Both the position numbers and the translations under genes were made by a program. A stretch of 64,000 nucleotides of DNA from positions 7,819,551 to 7,883,550 of the forward strand of contig NW_003101682.1 of NCBI RefSeq assembly GCF_000003855.2, given 5' to 3'. The DNA comes from Blastomyces gilchristii SLH14081. Lineage: Eukaryota; Ascomycota; Eurotiomycetes; Onygenales; Ajellomycetaceae. The notes under the pieces were generated by a model that saw nothing but the letters and a program-made list of their open reading frames with translations, was not told the DNA's origin and ran no database searches. Below, piece after piece: positions 60,937 through 64,000 of this stretch (the first letter of the stretch is position 1; every line of letters begins with the position of its first letter).

Positions 60937-61032
60937 TGTCAGGTCACATGATCTGGCTTACTAATCCTTCCACCATATAACTTCCCACAAAGCTAGCAAT
61001 CTTTCAATCACACAAGCTTTACACCTTCCACA
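60937..61032 (+). repeat. 3' LTR of Copia-R
   Basis: It is 96 bases and directly follows a run of five G. It ends in CCACA before the gatat target copy. Confidence 0.92.
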
Positions 61033-61515
61033 GATATCACATAAGATTATATTATAAAGCATTTAATAAAATGAATATAGAGAAAAGTATAAAGAATGTA
61101 AATACTGTAGAGAATGTATAAAAAAAGTAGAATGATAAAAAGAATGAAGATTTAAAGATTGATTTAAGCTGTATAAGTCAGATTAGAGTATTTAAATATT
61201 TCTGATAAGATGTATATAATGTCACATTACAGTGTTTTTACATAGAAAAGTAAGTTTTTCTATAATAAATAGAGTGTATTAATGAATGTATAGATTGTAA
61301 TGAATGTAGAGAGAAGAGTATAAAGAATGTAAATACAATAGAAAATATCTATAAAGAAAAGAGTGAAGATTAATATAAGAGTTATACAGGTGCAGAGCAG
61401 CAGAGCCAGCTGTTCATGAATTTAATAAGATGCATGTGATATCATGTGAGGTCATGTTACAGAGCATTTTGCTCAGAAAAGTTGGTTTTTCTATAATAAA
61501 TAGAGAGATTAGAGA
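61033..61515 (-). repeat. Tandem Helitron 5'-end repeats, reversed
   Basis: At least two reversed Helitron 5' ends lie head to tail: one terminus near 61269-61274 and one at 61501-61508 (tagagaga, the complement of TCTCTCTA). Each is followed on the minus strand by the aacttttc block and by the region around the cagctgg...tgtac and tacattctttatac blocks of the Helitron at 37802-38060. With 55249-55317 this makes an array of roughly 240-base units. No Rep or helicase sequence is attached. Confidence 0.75.
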
Positions 61516-62079
61516 ATAGTGACAGCACTTAATAGCTATTTTAAACAGAAATTTCAACAGATTTTAATAGCTGCTACAAAAACATGATATCTATCAGTTG
61601 CCCTAGGTTCAGCGCAGAAAATGTACGAGGTTATATTCGGAGGGAGAAGACAAGTAAACTGAAAGAATGACATAGGTATTGTATTTATATGGCGAAACAC
61701 AAGCTATGGACACATCATAAGAATGAAGAATTTCATGAAAACTATACGTGGGAATATAAAGAGGAAGGGGGAAAACACCACAAGATCACAAAATCAGCGA
61801 CCCTCCACCGCCCGTTCAGCTGCCCCCATCCATAAAAAAGAGAAAAAAAATGGCGATACAAGACAAGAAATGGCAGGGGAGAAGGAAGTAAATTAAGTAC
61901 ATGCTCAAGTACAAGTTTGAATAGAAGTGAAGCCTGACTAAAGAGGAAAAATATGTCCAGGCAGGCTAGGGAAAATAAACCAGGGCGGAATTGAAGCAGA
62001 GAGAAGGGGGAAAGAAAAGCAAAAGATTCATCATATATTACGGTCGCCCAAGCTCGTGTTTTCCTACCTCTTTTAAAAT
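61516..62079. other. Boundary region and 3' flank of the cohesin gene
   Basis: Base composition changes here from AT-rich and CpG-free to GC-balanced over a short distance (about 61600-61640). No coding frame is visible. It probably includes the 3' UTR and terminator of the minus-strand cohesin gene, but I see no distinct polyadenylation signal that I would defend. Confidence 0.5.
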
Positions 62080-64000
62080 TTAATCTCCCATCACATCATC
62101 GTCAATTTCGTCAGGGGGCGGAGTCAGTTCCAAATCTTCATCAGCTGTTCCCATGTGAGGGCCCTCGTCCTCCTCCTCCTCATCAACAAGCCCTCGTGCC
62201 ACTAAGTCATCTTCCTCATCTTCTTCCGCCTGCGCCGCTTGCTCTTCCTCATCGTCGTCATCTTCAACCATCTCCGCAGACTTCATTTTCCCATTATTCT
62301 TCTTCGATGCAGCGCCAGAAGGTCCAGCCCCATTAACCCTAACCTTGTCCTTCGCTGACGCAACTCTCCGCCCCAGAGACTTCCCAACGTCAAGAAACGC
62401 CACAACTTCCTTGTAATTCTGTCCGAGACGGCTCTTGTTCCGTAGTAGCTTCTGTCTCAGCTTCCCACTTTGTCGCCCGGGACCATCGAGCACACCACCA
62501 ACGATAGCAAGGACCATCTTGCCCGTGAGTTGGCATAATTTCTGCTCGGCTAACAACACACTCCGGACTCGATTGGCAGCCAATATCTCCCGTGTTTCCT
62601 CGTCAGCCTCGTCATCATCGTCGTCATCATCTGATGGACTACTATTGATATCTGACGGTGAGTCCATAGGCTCATCATCGTCCGCGACTTCGGCGGCCTC
62701 CAGCTTTCGTCGAGACTTTTTAGCGAATGTCCGTTCGGCCGTGTCGTGCATACGGGAAATTAGAGCTTGAGTCTCTGGACTGATTGATTGCACCAAGCTT
62801 TGGATTTGGAGAGCAACTTCATCATCTAGTGAAGGGATAGAGTTATCTGCTCCTGCTCCTGAATTACGAAGCGTCCCAAACACGGTTTGGAGGTCAAGTA
62901 GGGTTAGCGCGGTGGAGACTCTGAGCTCATCAAGGCCCGAGCGTCCTTGCATTATAGCTGTGAGGACTGCCACGAACGCATCTCGACGGGCAGCAAGCGA
63001 ATCAAAAAATTCAGTATCGAAAGATGGGTCCCGTGATGATAGGGCAGTTCTTACGAACCGTACCTTCCACATAAAATAGACAAGAAGGGTTTTAAAAGTG
63101 TTGGTCGCAAGCTCCAATTCCAACCTCTCTATCTCCTCATCAGAGTCTTCTGCTCGAAGACCTCGTTTGCTTAAGTTGAGAATAATATCGACAGCGGCTT
63201 CCGTTGAGGCTTTTTGTTTCTTAGAGGAAGCACGGCACTCGGCTTCCAGGATGGAACTGCAGTCAGATACACTTGCGAGGTTCGAAATCCGCGTCACTGT
63301 ATTGGACAAAGCAGTAAGAACACTAATGGAGAGAGCGGGCGATTCTTCCGTGCCTTTGGTTACGGATAGCGTACGTAAAGTTTCAATGGTGTCATCCCAG
63401 AGCTCCTGCACTTTGGATTCCATAGCTTCTCTAAGCTCGTCGGAAGTGCGTGCATGTAAGAAGGCCACTGTAGCTTCGGTAAGGACAGCCTGGTCCGAAT
63501 GTGTCAAAAACTGCTTGTTGATATTGCCAATGAGGTCTGAATACGCAGCCGCATCCTTCTGAAGATCCTGGATCAAGTTGAGGTCGACTAAATGCTCTAG
63601 CCGTAGAATAGCAGAAGCAGCCTCAGGTGCTGACCCAAACTTATTCAGGAGTTGGGGGATGATCTGAGATAGACTGTGGGCAATAGATTCCTGTCGATCC
63701 TCCATCCTCTCTACCAACAATTTGGTCTTTCTACCCTTCTTATCTGTATCGGATTTGCCGATGTCCATGATATGTAGTTTCACTGCGCAGCTTAAGACTT
63801 CCAGCAAGATCCCCTCCTGGCCTTCACTTAATTTGTATAGCTTCTTTACTGTAGTAGTGGAATCTTCATCGTTCGAGGTCTCTGGGATCTGAGAGTGGTC
63901 ATAAAGGAGGTACCCAGCCAAATGTTCCCATTGGTGGAGCTCCCCAAAATGAGAATATATAGATTCTGTCGCGAGGACGAATCTCGAATCAACGCGGCCA
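62080..64000 (-). CDS. scc3: Cohesin subunit Scc3/Psc3 (STAG family), C-terminal part
   Basis: This is the C-terminal 639 codons of a cohesin STAG/SA subunit; the 5' part lies beyond the window. The frame stays open to the right edge. The TTG at 63921 that might be taken for a start is an internal Leu within RFVLATESIYSHFGELHQWEH-LAGYLLYDHS. Homology to STAG proteins is seen in the LSEGQEGILLEVLSCAVK block, the IAHSLSQIIPQLL block and the following LRLEHLVDLNLIQDL region, which lie in the helical-repeat body. The protein clamps to the kleisin Rad21/Scc1 and helps cohesin bind DNA in the nucleus. Two acidic stretches (about visible residues 445-480 and 570-639) and a Lys-rich segment between them form a probably disordered tail. 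No intron is needed in this part. Family members are about 1,100-1,300 residues. It is GC-balanced and undamaged. Confidence 0.92.
   Translation of the reverse strand, partial: GRVDSRFVLATESIYSHFGELHQWEHLAGYLLYDHSQIPETSNDEDSTTTVKKLYKLSEGQEGILLEVLSCAVKLHIMDIGKSDTDKKGRKTKLLVERMEDRQESIAHSLSQIIPQLLNKFGSAPEAASAILRLEHLVDLNLIQDLQKDAAAYSDLIGNINKQFLTHSDQAVLTEATVAFLHARTSDELREAMESKVQELWDDTIETLRTLSVTKGTEESPALSISVLTALSNTVTRISNLASVSDCSSILEAECRASSKKQKASTEAAVDIILNLSKRGLRAEDSDEEIERLELELATNTFKTLLVYFMWKVRFVRTALSSRDPSFDTEFFDSLAARRDAFVAVLTAIMQGRSGLDELRVSTALTLLDLQTVFGTLRNSGAGADNSIPSLDDEVALQIQSLVQSISPETQALISRMHDTAERTFAKKSRRKLEAAEVADDDEPMDSPSDINSSPSDDDDDDDEADEETREILAANRVRSVLLAEQKLCQLTGKMVLAIVGGVLDGPGRQSGKLRQKLLRNKSRLGQNYKEVVAFLDVGKSLGRRVASAKDKVRVNGAGPSGAASKKNNGKMKSAEMVEDDDDEEEQAAQAEEDEEDDLVARGLVDEEEEDEGPHMGTADEDLELTPPPDEIDDDVMGD

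Larger units (their letters stand above)
55318..61032 (+). mobile_element. Complete Copia (Ty1-type) retrotransposon, Copia-R
   Basis: This 5,715-base element has 96-base LTRs at 55318-55413 and 60937-61032, TG...CA ends, a primer-binding site at 55414 (ggttatgagacctg), a G-rich polypurine tract at 60932-60936 and the exact 5-base target duplication gatat (55313-55317 and 61033-61037). It is in the opposite orientation to Copia-L, which has a different target site, so the two are independent insertions. Confidence 0.95.

Noticed and set aside
48055..61032. A 13-kb inverted duplication
   Set aside because: Each arm has its own LTRs and its own target duplication (gttat and gatat), so they are separate Copia insertions.
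1..61500. Centromere or subtelomere
   Set aside because: The AT-rich, transposon-filled composition would fit either, but no telomere repeat or centromere-specific feature is visible in the sequence.
62435..63562. Plus-strand ORFs opposite the cohesin gene
   Set aside because: They are shadows of the minus-strand coding frame; their Ser-rich runs are the complement of Asp/Glu codons.
63919..63921. Start of the cohesin ORF at 63921
   Set aside because: The codon is TTG, and the frame continues upstream without a stop to the window edge with STAG-like sequence, so the true start is outside the window.

Overview
This window is eukaryotic and almost certainly from a filamentous ascomycete. It is a transposon graveyard of about 61.5 kb, very AT-rich and nearly free of CpG, that abuts an ordinary GC-balanced gene at its right end. 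That gene is the C-terminal half of the cohesin subunit Scc3/Psc3 (STAG family), on the minus strand from 62080 to past the window edge. It is the only intact host gene I can support. Everything to its left is made of mutated, nested transposable elements whose reading frames carry many stops, mostly TGA. The damage is almost purely C-to-T and G-to-A, as in repeat-induced point mutation (RIP), but in an unusual sequence context.

Layout, left to right. 1-3990: minus-strand Ty3 relic (element G3). 4577-13175: 5'-truncated Ty3 element R1, plus strand, carrying two MITEs. 13176-15924: minus-strand Ty3 fragment G1. 15925-31273: plus-strand Ty3 element G2 of the same family as G1, split by a tRNA-headed LINE-like insertion (19373-21246), by a complete 8.26-kb Ty3 element R2 (21900-30158; 179-base LTRs, 4-base target-site duplication) and by a MITE beside a deletion. 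31552-45532: a tandem duplication with a 9,209-base period holding a Helitron and bounded by MITEs; a 100-N assembly gap lies in the first unit. 46546-46919: a tRNA-derived SINE. 47043-55256: an old MITE split by a younger MITE and by a complete Copia element (Copia-L, minus), which itself holds two MITEs and a TRIM. 55318-61032: a second complete Copia (Copia-R, plus) inserted in Helitron 5'-end repeats. 61516-62079: 3' flank of the cohesin gene.

The most informative element is a 506-base, hAT-like MITE (TIRs TAGACTGRCCG, 8-base target-site duplications) present as nine near-full-length insertions, one split older copy and one end fragment. Five elements (four MITEs and the LINE-like insertion) have a matching empty site in a paralogous element within this window. 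The middle MITE at 35818-36323 is a hybrid: its left half and left flank match the right MITE (45027), and its right half and right flank match the left MITE (31552). This is the product expected from unequal crossing-over between two MITEs, and the exchange maps to about ten bases.

Other unusual points are antisense reading frames kept in both R elements and in the Helitron that share a Cys-rich motif, a TRIM with the same primer-binding site as the Copia elements, and a mutation context dominated by CpC and CpG with CpA largely spared. No bacterial, phage or CRISPR features are present. Element names G1-G3, R1/R2, Copia-L/R and M1-M11 are labels used only here.
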